A stretch of 64,000 bases of DNA, taken from contig JBJXHM010000011.1 in the NCBI GenBank assembly GCA_046233115.1, positions 1 through 64,000 of the forward strand. Reading direction: 5' to 3'. This document shows, piece after piece, positions 1 to 8,757 of this stretch. Position 1 is the first letter of the stretch. The number at the start of each line of letters is the position of its first letter. The position numbers were made by a program, and so were the translations under genes. Below the pieces are notes generated by a model that ran no database searches, was not told the origin of the DNA, and saw only the letters and a program-made list of their open reading frames with translations. Source of the DNA: JACOMY01 sp046233115 (GTDB taxonomy: Bacteria; Pseudomonadota; Alphaproteobacteria; Kiloniellales; JACOMY01).

Positions 1-156
1 GAGTGCAGCCCACTCAGCCACCTACCAAAGAAACCATCCGCAGCTCGCTCCGGAAAGCTGACCCATCAACACCAGCCAAAAACTTCCCGAAACGCCCCTC
101 CCGCCGACTTTTTCAGCTGCCTGCTAGAGCAGATCATCGACCGGCGCGGTCCCGCT

Positions 157-441
157 CTAACTCTTCGCCCGCGCGTGCCGCCTGACCAGCCGGTTGTAGA
201 CCATGGCCACCAGCAGGCCGAAGAGGAACCCCGTGGCGAAGGCCCAGACGGCGCCTGCGATGCTGCCGATGAAGGTCGGGGCATAACCGACGTAGATCGA
301 GGAGAGCGCGGCCGCCAGCGGCACGCCCCAGCCGAAGAGAGATGCAGCGGTCCCCAGCACGAAGACGAAGAAGCCGCTGACGAAGCCCCAGGCCAGGCCG
401 AAACTAACCGCACCGAGCGTCACGTTTTGCCGGTATTCCAT
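157..441 (-). CDS. Small two-helix membrane protein, phage-holin-like family
   Basis: A 94-residue protein with two hydrophobic segments (about residues 10-35 and 52-80) and a basic tail ending VRRHARAKS. The second helix region (VGYAPTFIGS, then a G/A-rich helix ending MVYNRL) resembles the small chromosomal proteins annotated as 'bacteriophage holin', which are usually not inside prophages. The start is the ATG at 441; longer reading upstream is not hydrophobic and has no family resemblance. It is divergent from the APC permease at 612. Function unknown; an inner-membrane location is inferred from the helices. No phage genes are adjacent. Confidence 0.7.
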   Translation of the reverse strand: MEYRQNVTLGAVSFGLAWGFVSGFFVFVLGTAASLFGWGVPLAAALSSIYVGYAPTFIGSIAGAVWAFATGFLFGLLVAMVYNRLVRRHARAKS

Positions 442-611
442 AACCCTCTCTCGGCTCCTCGCTGTTCTGGCGACAAGAGTCCAGCATAGCCGGAAGATCG
501 TCTCGCGGTCTCGGCCCTTGTCGCCCCGGATCGGCAGGCTAGGATAGGAACCAGAGTGCCGAGTCCGCCTGACGAGCGCAGGCTGTTGGGCGGCACGCTG
601 CGAGAGGCCGT

Positions 612-1835
612 ATGACCGAACCCGCCGCACTGAAACGCAGCCTGTCGCTGCCGCTCCTGATCCTCTATGGCCTCGGCACGACCGTCGGTGCGGGAATCTA
701 TGTGCTGATCGGGCAGGTCGCGGGCCGCGCCGGCCTCTTGGCGCCGCTCTCCTTCCTGGTTGCGGCCGCGCTGGCCGGCCTCACCGCCTTCTCCTTCGCC
801 GAGCTCTCCAGCCGCTATCCGAAAAGTGCCGGCGAAGCTCTCTATATTCGAGAGGGGTTGCGCCTGCCGTCTCTGGCCACGGCGGCCGGCCTGGCGGTGG
901 CACTGGCCGGCATCGTTTCGGCCTCGGCCATCATGCTCGGCGCTGCCGGCTATGCGGCGGAGCTGGTCGGGCTGCCGCGCCTGCCCCTGATGGTGTTGCT
1001 GATCGTCGCCCTGGGAGCGGTGGCGCTTTGGGGCATCGAGCAGTCCGCCTTGCTGGCCAGCGTCATCACGCTGATCGAGCTGCTGGGCCTGGTGATCGTG
1101 ATCGCCGCTGGCGTCGGAGAGGTCGATCCGCAGGCGGCCTGGTCCGCCGTTAGCTTCGACACTGCAGCCCTCGTCGGCGTCTTCGCCGGTGCCATGCTGG
1201 CCTTCTACGCCTTCCTCGGCTTCGAGGACATGGTGAACGTGGCGGAAGAGGTGCGGGACGCGCCACGGGTGATGCCGCTGGCCATCATCCTGACCCTGGT
1301 CATCACCACGGCCCTCTATCTGGCCATCACCCTGGTCGCGGTGCTCTCGGTCCCGGCAGACGCGCTGGTGGCGAGCGAGGCACCCCTGGTGCTGGTCTAC
1401 GAGTCGAGCGGCGGGCGCTGGCCGCAGGTCCTGACCGGCATCGGCGCACTGGCGACGATGAACGGCGCCCTGGTCCAGATGATCATGGCGGCACGCATTC
1501 TCTACGGCCTGGCGCGGCAGGGCGCCCTGCCCGCCGCCTTCGGTCGGGTCAGTGCCACCACCCACACTCCGCTGCTGGCGACCTTCATTGCCATCGGCGC
1601 GACCCTGCTGCTGGCCCTCTTCTTTCCGATCGACCTGCTGGCGGAAGCAACCTCGGTCATCACCCTGACGGTCTTCGCCCTGGTCAACCTGGCCCTCTTC
1701 GCGATCAAGCGGCGCCGCTTGCCGCGCGGGCCGGGGCTCTCGGTCCCGGCCGTCCTACCGCTTGCCGGCTTTCTCGCCTGCGGCGGCTTCCTGGCGGCCG
1801 AGGCTCTCCGCCTGATCTCGGCGCTCTTCTTGTAA
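612..1835 (+). CDS. APC-family amino acid permease
   Basis: A 407-residue integral membrane protein of the amino acid-polyamine-organocation superfamily, probably an inner-membrane transporter of amino acids or a related amine. The N-terminus carries the family signature of helix 1 (LYGLGTTVGAGIYVLIG), and about 11-12 hydrophobic helices follow. A mid-protein segment (AFYAFLGFEDMVNVAEEV) matches the conserved TM6 'F.GFE...N.AEE' motif. The substrate cannot be read from the sequence. It converges with the MFS transporter at 1838 with only two bases between the stop codons, so no terminator fits there. Slightly shorter than typical APC members (about 430-500 residues). Confidence 0.88.
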   Translation: MTEPAALKRSLSLPLLILYGLGTTVGAGIYVLIGQVAGRAGLLAPLSFLVAAALAGLTAFSFAELSSRYPKSAGEALYIREGLRLPSLATAAGLAVALAGIVSASAIMLGAAGYAAELVGLPRLPLMVLLIVALGAVALWGIEQSALLASVITLIELLGLVIVIAAGVGEVDPQAAWSAVSFDTAALVGVFAGAMLAFYAFLGFEDMVNVAEEVRDAPRVMPLAIILTLVITTALYLAITLVAVLSVPADALVASEAPLVLVYESSGGRWPQVLTGIGALATMNGALVQMIMAARILYGLARQGALPAAFGRVSATTHTPLLATFIAIGATLLLALFFPIDLLAEATSVITLTVFALVNLALFAIKRRRLPRGPGLSVPAVLPLAGFLACGGFLAAEALRLISALFL

Positions 1836-1837
1836 GG

Positions 1838-3472
1838 TTACTGCTGCGTGTGCAGGCGGGAATGCTGCACCAGGAAGACCGTGGCCAGGGGCACCAGGAC
1901 GGCGATCACGGCGACCAGGATCAGGAGCGTCCCCAGCTGGCTGTAGTCGGCCGCGACCGTCACCGCCCCCGTCGCCGGATCGCGCACCTCGCGGGTCACC
2001 ACGAAGATCTCGTTCAGGTACTTGGTCCCCAGGCTGCTGGCGGAGAGCGCCAGGTTGGTGAAGGAGGCCATGACCGCGAAGAAGGTCGCCTTCAGCCGCG
2101 TCGGCGCGTTCTTGGCGATCCAGGCCAGCATGGGGATCATCGCGATCTGTGCCAGCGGGGACTCCAGGGCCGTATCCAGGATGGCGATGAAGCGCGCATC
2201 GACGACCCCGCCGCTCCAGGACGCGGTCCAGTCCTGAATTCCGTAGTAGAGACCGATGTTCGGCAAGCTGAGTAGGCCGGCGGCGAGCGACAGCAGCACC
2301 ACCACGTAGGCGATCGAGTGCGCCGCCATCACCGGCCGCAGCAGCAGCATGCCGGCCAGCGCCAGGCCCGAGGTGATGAGCGACAGGATCGAGAGGAACT
2401 GCTGATCGAAACCCAGGGAATCGATCACGAACCAGGTCGCCCCGGCACCGGGCAGCGGAATCGCCCGGAACACGAAGATGATGACCGCCGTGCCCACCAG
2501 GGCCAGCCGCACCGAGGGGTCCAGCGCCTTGACCAGCCGGCGCATGAGGAAGAGGACGATCGCGAGCGAACCGACGAAGACGATCTCCTGGGCGAAGGGA
2601 ATCTCGGCGAGGCCGGTGACCAGGATGAAGACGACGAAGGCCAGGCTGCCGCCGAAGATCCAGGGATCGGCCTTGGTCTTCTCGCCGTCGCCGCCGCGAA
2701 CGAGGCGCTCCAACTCGCTCCCGGCGACACCGCTTGCCCGTATCCGCCGGACCCGGAGCCAAACGCCCAGCGCGCCGAGGCTGACGCCGACGACCGAGAT
2801 CACCGGGATCGCCAGCGCGAAGAGGTAGAGCCGGGCGTAGATCGCCCGCTTCTCCGCCTCGCCGAAGGCCTCGACGCCGTCGAACAGCCAGATGTTGATC
2901 GCCGCCACCAGCGCCAGCCCGCTGATGATGGCGAAGCGGCCCAGGGTCTGCATGGTGGTGTGCATGGCCTTCACGTCGGCCTCCGCGAAGGGCCGCCCCT
3001 CGGCGTCGGTGAGCGGCACCGCCTCCACGGTCATCGCGTCGGCGACCACGTCCTGGATGACATAGCCGGTCGGGGCCAGGAGGGCGGCGATGACGTACCA
3101 GGTCTCGGCCTCCAGGATCGCCACCATCCGCTCGGTCTCGGCGATCAGGGCGTACATGACCGCCAGCGAGAGCGCGATGAGCGCCGCCCCCAGATAGACC
3201 AGCAGCGCCTTCCAGCGCCAGATCAGGTCGACCAGGTGGCCCAGCGGCATCTTCATCACCCAGGGGATGCCGGCCCAGAAGCCGAGCCCCGCCAGGAAGG
3301 CGGCGGAAAGCCCCAGGTAGTCTTTCACGAAGAAGGTGCTGACGATGGCGGTCAGGCCCGAGACCCCGGCCGCCAGATAGACCATCAGCGGCGGCAGGTA
3401 GGACCAGCGCAGGCGCCGCCCCAGGTCCAGGACCGTCTCGTCGAACCAGGCCCAGAGGCGGCCTGACAGCAT
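1838..3472 (-). CDS. MFS transporter related to the folate-biopterin (BT1) family
   Basis: A polytopic membrane protein of about 544 residues. The segment GYVIQDVVADAMTVEAVP resembles the 'D.V.DA...E' motif after helix 4 of BT1/folate-biopterin and AmpG-like members of the major facilitator superfamily. A hydrophilic loop of charged residues (around residues 250-275) separates the two six-helix halves. I choose the ATG at 3472 because a strong Shine-Dalgarno (GGGAGGAGG) lies 7 bases upstream and overlaps codons 1-5 of the alternative GTG start at 3490. Substrate unknown. It converges on the APC permease. Confidence 0.8.
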   Translation of the reverse strand: MLSGRLWAWFDETVLDLGRRLRWSYLPPLMVYLAAGVSGLTAIVSTFFVKDYLGLSAAFLAGLGFWAGIPWVMKMPLGHLVDLIWRWKALLVYLGAALIALSLAVMYALIAETERMVAILEAETWYVIAALLAPTGYVIQDVVADAMTVEAVPLTDAEGRPFAEADVKAMHTTMQTLGRFAIISGLALVAAINIWLFDGVEAFGEAEKRAIYARLYLFALAIPVISVVGVSLGALGVWLRVRRIRASGVAGSELERLVRGGDGEKTKADPWIFGGSLAFVVFILVTGLAEIPFAQEIVFVGSLAIVLFLMRRLVKALDPSVRLALVGTAVIIFVFRAIPLPGAGATWFVIDSLGFDQQFLSILSLITSGLALAGMLLLRPVMAAHSIAYVVVLLSLAAGLLSLPNIGLYYGIQDWTASWSGGVVDARFIAILDTALESPLAQIAMIPMLAWIAKNAPTRLKATFFAVMASFTNLALSASSLGTKYLNEIFVVTREVRDPATGAVTVAADYSQLGTLLILVAVIAVLVPLATVFLVQHSRLHTQQ

Positions 3473-3905
3473 CCCGGATCCTCCTCCCACATCGCCCCCA
3501 GCGCCCGCCGGCCCGAGCGGCCCTATCGCATCGACTCCCTGGCGATCTTACGATGACTCGCCACGCGCTGCGAACGATTGCGCGCCTCGTCCCACCCGCA
3601 CCCACCTCCGCTGCGCGCAATCGGGAAACGGTCCGACGGGGCCGCCCCGCCGCAGCGTCCCGAGGTCGCGTTCCCAGCGCGCGCGTCAGGAATCGCCCTT
3701 CGCGTCTCTCTTCTCGGAGCCTTATGCTTCTGCCCTACGCAGACACTTTAGACGCCGTTCCCTTGTGCTACACACAACACAAATCTTTGAAGAACAACAA
3801 ACAATTTACTGCATCAGAAGCAAATCAAGCCCGTTTCTTGACCATTAAAAATCACAATGCGATACTTCTCGTTCCGACAGAGCATCAACGTAGGAATGAT
3901 GACGG
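3473..3905. other. Divergent intergenic region, AT-rich on the RTX side
   Basis: 433 bases separate the MFS transporter start from the first RTX gene. The left part is GC-rich like the genome and shows no ORF with coding character. From about 3740 the sequence becomes AT-rich, and it contains the promoter listed separately. No RNA gene or repeat was recognised. Confidence 0.6.
3838..3866 (+). promoter_or_regulatory. Predicted sigma-70 promoter for the first RTX gene
   Basis: TTGACC at 3838-3843 and GATACT at 3861-3866 are separated by exactly 17 bases, close to the TTGACA/TATAAT consensus. They lie in AT-rich DNA about 40 bases before the RTX start codon at 3906. Read from sequence only; transcription is not shown. 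Confidence 0.5.
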
Positions 3906-5825
3906 ATGGCTGTGATCTACGGGAATGCCGGAAGCAACGATCTGCTTACCGGAACCAATCTGGTCGATAGCATCTACGGGCTGAGCGGGCGCGACCGCGC
4001 CTATGGTCTGGATGGCTCGGACAGCCTCTTCGGTGGCAGCGGGGACGACTCCTCGCTGGCTGGCGGCAAGGGCGACGACCGGCTCTTCGGTGGCAGCGGA
4101 CACGACTTCTCGCTCAACGGCGGCAGCGGCGGGGACTGGATCTACGGCGGCCCGGGGTCCGATCTCCTGCTGGTCGGCGAGAGTGGCGGCGACCATCTCT
4201 TCGGCGGCGGCACCAGGGATCTCTCCTTCTGGGGCAACGATGGCAACGACGCCCTCTACGGCGGTGCGGGAAACGATACCGTCCTGGTCGGCCAGAGCGG
4301 CGACGACCGTCTCTTCGGCGGCGGCGGCAATGATTTCTCCTTCTGGGGCAACGACGGCAGCGATACCCTCAAGGGTGGTTCGGAGGACGACAGGTTCTTC
4401 TTCGGTGGCTCCGGCGCAGACATCGTCTCCGGTGAAGGTGGATCGGATTCCTTCTTTTTCGGCGACAACGGCGATGACAGCCTCTTCGGTGGAATCAACC
4501 GGGATCAGTACTTCTATGGCCGCCTCGGCGACGACACGGTCTCCGGCGGCGGTGCCAAGGACAGCTTCTTCTTCGGCAACAGCGGTAACGACGTCGTTCG
4601 CGGCGGCGACGGCGACGATGCCTTCCTCTTCGGCGGCAGCGGCATCGACAAACTCTTTGGCGGCAGCGGCGACGATAGCCTGCACGCGGCCAGCCAGGGC
4701 GAGCTGCAGGCGGGCGATCTCTTCAACGGCGGCAGCGGGTCGGACACTCTGGTCATGAAGCCGGGCGTCACCTTGCCGGCAGGCGTTTTGCTGACCTCCA
4801 TCGAGAAGCTCTTGTATGGCACCGCCGGGGCGCTGTCCGGCACCGACCTGCCGGACAGTCTCTACGGCGGCAGCGGATCTGACCTCATCTATGGACTGGG
4901 TGCGGACGACACGCTGTTCGGCGGCAGCGCAGGGGACAGCATCATCAGCGGCGGCGATGGGGACGACAGCCTCTTCGGAGGAATCGGAGGAGAGAACAAG
5001 TTGCTGGGCCTCAGCGGCGCTGACGTCCTCTACGGTGGCGCGGCCACCGATTTCAACCTGGACGGCGGAAGCGGAGCCGACACGGTCTACGGCGGGAAGG
5101 GAAACGACGTCAAGTTGCAGGGCGGCCTGGGCGACGACACCCTCTTCGGCGGCGACCGGAACGACAAACGCTTCTGGGGCGGCAGTGGCGCCGATAGCCT
5201 CTTCGGCGGCAGCGGCTTCGACCGGGGTCTGGAAGGCAATAGCGGAAACGACAAGCTTTTCGGCGGAAGTGACAGAGACCAGATCTTCCGCGGGCAGTAC
5301 GGCGACGACGCGCTCTACGGCGGCGACGGCGCGGACAGGTTCTTCTTCGGCGACTCCGGCAACGACAGCCTCTTCGGCGGCAGCGGCGACGACGTGGAGC
5401 TCTCAGGCGGGTCCGGCTTGGACTTGATCGACGGTGGCAGCGGAGCGGACGGGGGCCTACACGGCGGCGATGGCAGGGACACGATCTTCGGTGGAGCCGG
5501 GGACGACAGCCTCCTGTTCGGCGGCAATCAGAACGATCGTGTCTCCGGCGGTAAGGGCGACGACGAGACGCTCTTCGGAGGCAGCGGCAACGATGTCGTT
5601 CGCGGGAACCGGGGCGATGACCACTCCCTCTTCGGCGGCAGCGGCATCGACAGCCTCTTCGGCGGCAGCGGGGCCGACATCCTGAACGCGGCTAGCCAGG
5701 GCGAACTGCAGGCGGGCGATCTCTTCGACGGCGGTTCGGGAGTCGATACCCTGCATCTGGCGGCCGGCGCCAGCCTGCCGGCCGGCGTCACCCTCACCTC
5801 CATCGAGTTCGTCGTCTACGGCTAG
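3906..5825 (+). CDS. Large RTX (haemolysin-type calcium-binding repeat) protein, two-module
   Basis: A 639-residue glycine/aspartate-rich protein made almost wholly of RTX repeats, expected to bind Ca2+ in parallel beta-rolls after export. There is no N-terminal signal peptide and no enzymatic or toxin domain, so secretion by a type I system through the C-terminus is inferred; no such exporter is in the window. It is an internal duplication: residues about 1-305 and 306-639 each run from a cap (GTxLxDSxYG), through repeats, to a closing cap containing SQGELQAGDLF and LTSIE (residues 261-305 and 595-639). Most repeats alternate strictly between 9 and 10 residues, e.g. RLFGGGGND then FSFWGNDGSD. 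GC content is native, unlike the RTX gene at 27.6 kb. AGGA lies about 10 bases before the ATG. Confidence 0.88.
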   Translation: MAVIYGNAGSNDLLTGTNLVDSIYGLSGRDRAYGLDGSDSLFGGSGDDSSLAGGKGDDRLFGGSGHDFSLNGGSGGDWIYGGPGSDLLLVGESGGDHLFGGGTRDLSFWGNDGNDALYGGAGNDTVLVGQSGDDRLFGGGGNDFSFWGNDGSDTLKGGSEDDRFFFGGSGADIVSGEGGSDSFFFGDNGDDSLFGGINRDQYFYGRLGDDTVSGGGAKDSFFFGNSGNDVVRGGDGDDAFLFGGSGIDKLFGGSGDDSLHAASQGELQAGDLFNGGSGSDTLVMKPGVTLPAGVLLTSIEKLLYGTAGALSGTDLPDSLYGGSGSDLIYGLGADDTLFGGSAGDSIISGGDGDDSLFGGIGGENKLLGLSGADVLYGGAATDFNLDGGSGADTVYGGKGNDVKLQGGLGDDTLFGGDRNDKRFWGGSGADSLFGGSGFDRGLEGNSGNDKLFGGSDRDQIFRGQYGDDALYGGDGADRFFFGDSGNDSLFGGSGDDVELSGGSGLDLIDGGSGADGGLHGGDGRDTIFGGAGDDSLLFGGNQNDRVSGGKGDDETLFGGSGNDVVRGNRGDDHSLFGGSGIDSLFGGSGADILNAASQGELQAGDLFDGGSGVDTLHLAAGASLPAGVTLTSIEFVVYG

Positions 5826-5949
5826 CATAGCTTCCGCACCGGCGGGCGGCATCGGTAGCAGACCGGACCGCCGTTCCCCGGCGTTCCCTGCCGCTCCCCG
5901 GCGTGATAGCACAGCCCTCAAGACGCCTTGCGAGGGGGGAGAGCGGAGG

Positions 5950-6048
5950 ATGCAGAACTGGCGCAGCCTTCTGGGGCTGCTGGTGGTCGGCCTGGCGGTG
6001 ACGGCCGTCGCCGCGCTGCTGGCGATCGGCCTGATGCAGCCGTCATGA
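5950..6048 (+). CDS. 32-residue single-helix membrane peptide, translationally coupled
   Basis: An ORF of 32 codons starting MQNWRSLLGLLVVGLAV and ending LMQPS: one transmembrane helix with a short polar start. It has a strong purine-rich ribosome site (gagggggg agagcggagg directly upstream). Its TGA stop overlaps the ATG of the downstream flavoprotein in an ATGA junction (6045-6048), the arrangement typical of translational coupling. No homologue is recognised. It may be a small membrane partner or simply a leader that drives translation of the oxidase. Confidence 0.55.
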   Translation: MQNWRSLLGLLVVGLAVTAVAALLAIGLMQPS

Positions 6049-7346
6049 CCGGCTGCAGCGACTATCCCGATAGCTGGTATCGGGCGACGTCTGCGACCGC
6101 ACCCGGCTGGCCCGCCTTCGAGGGGTCGGGCAAGTGCGAGGTCTGCGTCATCGGCGGCGGGCTCGCCGGTCTCTCGACCGCGCTGGAGCTAGCCGAGCGC
6201 GGCCGTTCGGTCACCCTGCTGGAAGCCAAGCGGGTTGGCTGGGGCGCTTCCGGCCGCAATGCCGGCTTCGTGCTGCCGGGCTTCGCCCTGGGGAGCGAGC
6301 AGGTGGCCCGCCGCCTGGGCAAGGAGGCCGCGCAGGCGCTCTATCGCCTGTCGGAGGAGGGGGCGGAGAGCGTGCGCCGGCGCGTCGCCGCGCTCGATCC
6401 CACCCTCCTGCTGGGTGAGGGCTTCATCCTGGCGATGCGGGTCGCCGACGAGGCCGGCACCCGGCGCTACGCCGAGACGCTGGCCAGGGACTATGGCCGC
6501 GAGACCGAGGTCTGGCCGGCGGAGCGGGCCCGCAGGGTGCTGGCCTCGCCGCGCTACCACGAGGCGCTCTACGACCCGGCCGGCTTCCACATCCACCCGC
6601 TGAACTACTGCCTGGCACTGGCCGGAGCGGCAGCGCGGGCCGGCGCGACGCTGTACGAGGAGAGTCCGGTGCAGCGGCTGGCGGCCGCCGGCAGCGGCTG
6701 GCGGGTCGAGACGGCGCGCGGCGCCCTGGAGGCCGAACAGGTGGTGCTCTGCACCAGCGGCTACGGCCGCGGGCTCTGGCGGCCGCTGGACAGCGCGCTG
6801 CTGCCGGTCGCGACCTACATCGCCGTCACCCCGCCGCTGGGGCCGGTGCTCGACCGGGCGGTGGCCACCCCCGCCGCCATCGCCGACACCCGGCGCAGCG
6901 GCGACTACTACCGGCGGGTCGACCGCGACCGCCTGCAGTGGGGCGGCCGCATCACCACGCGGCAGAGCCAGCCCAGCCGGCTGGGCGAGCGCATGGCCGG
7001 CGATCTGGCCGCGGTCTATCCGCAGCTCGGCCGGATTACCATGGATCATGCCTGGTCCGGCCTGATGGGCTATGCGCTGCACAAGATGCCGCTGATCGGC
7101 CGACTGGCGCCTGGCCTCTGGGTGGCGACGGCCTTCGGCGGCCACGGCCTCAACACCACGGCGATGGCCGGTCGCGTGATCGCTACCGCCATTGCCGAGG
7201 GCGACGACACCTGGCGGCGCTTTGCGCCTTACGGCCTGCGCTGGGCCGGCGGCCCCTTCGCCCGCATCGGCCTGCAGGCCACCTACTGGGCGATGCAGGC
7301 CCGCGATCGCTGGGACGAGCGCGGACAGGCTAGAGTGGCAGGGTGA
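6045..7346 (+). CDS. FAD-dependent amine/D-amino-acid oxidase-type protein (DAO/PuuB-like)
   Basis: A 433-residue flavoprotein of the DAO superfamily. The dinucleotide-binding motif VIGGGLAGLSTALELAERG sits near residue 30, followed by GWGASGRNAGFVLPGF, which is typical of gamma-glutamylputrescine oxidase and related amine oxidases. The C-terminal FAD-contact region is ATAFGGHGLNTTAMAG. It would oxidatively deaminate an amine or amino acid, releasing H2O2 or passing electrons on; the substrate is unknown. The ATG at 6045 is chosen because it overlaps the stop of the upstream 32-residue ORF; the frame is open further upstream but that part has no family resemblance. It converges with the VCBS gene at 7356. 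Confidence 0.85.
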   Translation: MTGCSDYPDSWYRATSATAPGWPAFEGSGKCEVCVIGGGLAGLSTALELAERGRSVTLLEAKRVGWGASGRNAGFVLPGFALGSEQVARRLGKEAAQALYRLSEEGAESVRRRVAALDPTLLLGEGFILAMRVADEAGTRRYAETLARDYGRETEVWPAERARRVLASPRYHEALYDPAGFHIHPLNYCLALAGAAARAGATLYEESPVQRLAAAGSGWRVETARGALEAEQVVLCTSGYGRGLWRPLDSALLPVATYIAVTPPLGPVLDRAVATPAAIADTRRSGDYYRRVDRDRLQWGGRITTRQSQPSRLGERMAGDLAAVYPQLGRITMDHAWSGLMGYALHKMPLIGRLAPGLWVATAFGGHGLNTTAMAGRVIATAIAEGDDTWRRFAPYGLRWAGGPFARIGLQATYWAMQARDRWDERGQARVAG

Positions 7347-7355
7347 GGATAGCGC

Positions 7356-8534
7356 TCAGCCGAACAGCAGATCCGATCCCAGGTAGGGCAGGCCGTCGTC
7401 ACCGACCGCAGACAGGCCGCCGTCGCCATCGAGGTCGCCCAGCGCAACGGTCACGATGTCCTGGCTATCGCCCGGCGCGTCGGCGGCGGTGAAAGTGCCG
7501 GTGCCGTCGTTGGTGAGGATCTGGCCGGGCCCATCGAGGTTGCCGACGAAGATGTCGAGGTCGCCGTCGCCATCGAGATCGCCCACCGCCGCTGAATAGC
7601 TGCTCCGGCTGCCACCCGCGGCGTCGGAGACGGTGAAGTTGCCCGCGCCGTCATTGGTCAGGATCTGGTTGATGCCTTGGTTCGCGACGAAGACATCCAG
7701 GTCGTGATCGCCATCGAAGTCGCCCAGCGCGACGTCGCCGCTGGACTGTGCGTCGCCTGGCGCCGTCGCGCTGGTGAAGCCGCCGCTGCCGTCGTTGGTC
7801 AGGATCCTGTTGAAGCCCGCATTGGCAACGAAGACATCGAGGGCCTCGTCGCCGTTGAGATCGCCGATCGCGACGCCGAGACTAAGGTCGATCCCGTCGG
7901 GCGCGTCGGCTGCGGTGAAGTTCCCGTCGCCGTCGTTGGTCATGATCTTGTTGGCCGTCGGCCGGGCAATGTCTCCGTTGGCGACGAAGGCGTCGAGGTC
8001 ATCGTCGCCGTCGAAGTCGCCGAGCGCCACGGCATAGCTGGTGTAGCTCCCGCCGTCGGTATCGCTCGCGGTGAAATGGCCGTCGCCGTCGTTGCTGAGG
8101 ACCTGGTTCAAGCCGTCGTTGGCGACGAAGGCGTCGAGGTCGCCGTCGCCGTCCAGATCGCCCAGGGCGACGCCGAGGCTGGTGTGGTTGCCGCCCTCCG
8201 CATCGGCCGCGGTGAAGCTGCCGCCGCCGTCGTTGGTCAGCACCTGGTTGAGGCCGCCGTTGGCGACGAAGACGTCGAGGTCACCGTCGCCGTCCAGATC
8301 GCCCAGCGCGGCGCCGTGACTGTAGGTCGGCCCGTCCGGCGCATCGCTGGCGGTGAAGGTGCCCTCACCGTCGTTGGTCAGGATCTCACTGATCCCCGCC
8401 AGACTCACCAGGAAAACATCCAGGTCCGGCAAGGCGGCAAGGTCGAAGGGAAAGTGATCCAGCGCAACCTGCGGGATACTGTCGAGCGGCAAACCCTCCG
8501 GCGGTTCTCCGGGAATACCAGGCGGACGCGGCAT
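7356..8534 (-). CDS. VCBS / FG-GAP repeat protein (integrin-alpha-like propeller)
   Basis: A 392-residue protein containing seven repeats of about 45 residues. Each carries a Ca2+-binding loop of the form GDLDGDGDLDVFVAN and a strand TNDGxGxFTAAD. Seven repeats would close a seven-bladed beta-propeller as in FG-GAP/VCBS proteins. The start MPRPPGIPGEPPEG is proline-rich and has no signal peptide. The end (YLGSDLLFG) is hydrophobic and aspartate-containing, compatible with but not proof of type I secretion. The ATG at 8534 has an AGGAG-type site upstream. The intergenic DNA upstream (8535-8757) is locally AT-rich. Role unknown; probably an extracellular Ca2+-dependent adhesion or scaffold protein. 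Confidence 0.85.
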   Translation of the reverse strand: MPRPPGIPGEPPEGLPLDSIPQVALDHFPFDLAALPDLDVFLVSLAGISEILTNDGEGTFTASDAPDGPTYSHGAALGDLDGDGDLDVFVANGGLNQVLTNDGGGSFTAADAEGGNHTSLGVALGDLDGDGDLDAFVANDGLNQVLSNDGDGHFTASDTDGGSYTSYAVALGDFDGDDDLDAFVANGDIARPTANKIMTNDGDGNFTAADAPDGIDLSLGVAIGDLNGDEALDVFVANAGFNRILTNDGSGGFTSATAPGDAQSSGDVALGDFDGDHDLDVFVANQGINQILTNDGAGNFTVSDAAGGSRSSYSAAVGDLDGDGDLDIFVGNLDGPGQILTNDGTGTFTAADAPGDSQDIVTVALGDLDGDGGLSAVGDDGLPYLGSDLLFG

Positions 8535-8757
8535 AAGAGGCTCCTCTTCTCCGAATCATCGCAAGAACCAAGAATATTTACCAACACGTCAAACTCTATT
8601 CACAAGTAAAATGCGAATCCAACCTAACCGAATGGATAGTATGGTGCCGATCTGAAGGATGATTTCGACGGCGTGCGCGGAGGCGCGGAGCCCCTTGCGA
8701 ACCCGCACCCCCTCCCTGCTATAGCTGCTGCAGAACCTGCGAGAGAGGCCACCGCCA

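Noticed and set aside
157..441. Holin-like gene as evidence for a prophage
   Set aside because: This small membrane family is common as a lone chromosomal gene, and no other phage genes lie nearby.
1755..3620. A minus-strand frame of over 600 codons overlapping the MFS transporter
   Set aside because: It is the shifted frame of the real transporter; its translation is Arg/Gly-rich and lacks membrane helices.
3906..5825. Possible CRISPR array because of many short regular repeats
   Set aside because: The repeats are degenerate, have no constant spacer length and translate into RTX peptides in one continuous frame.
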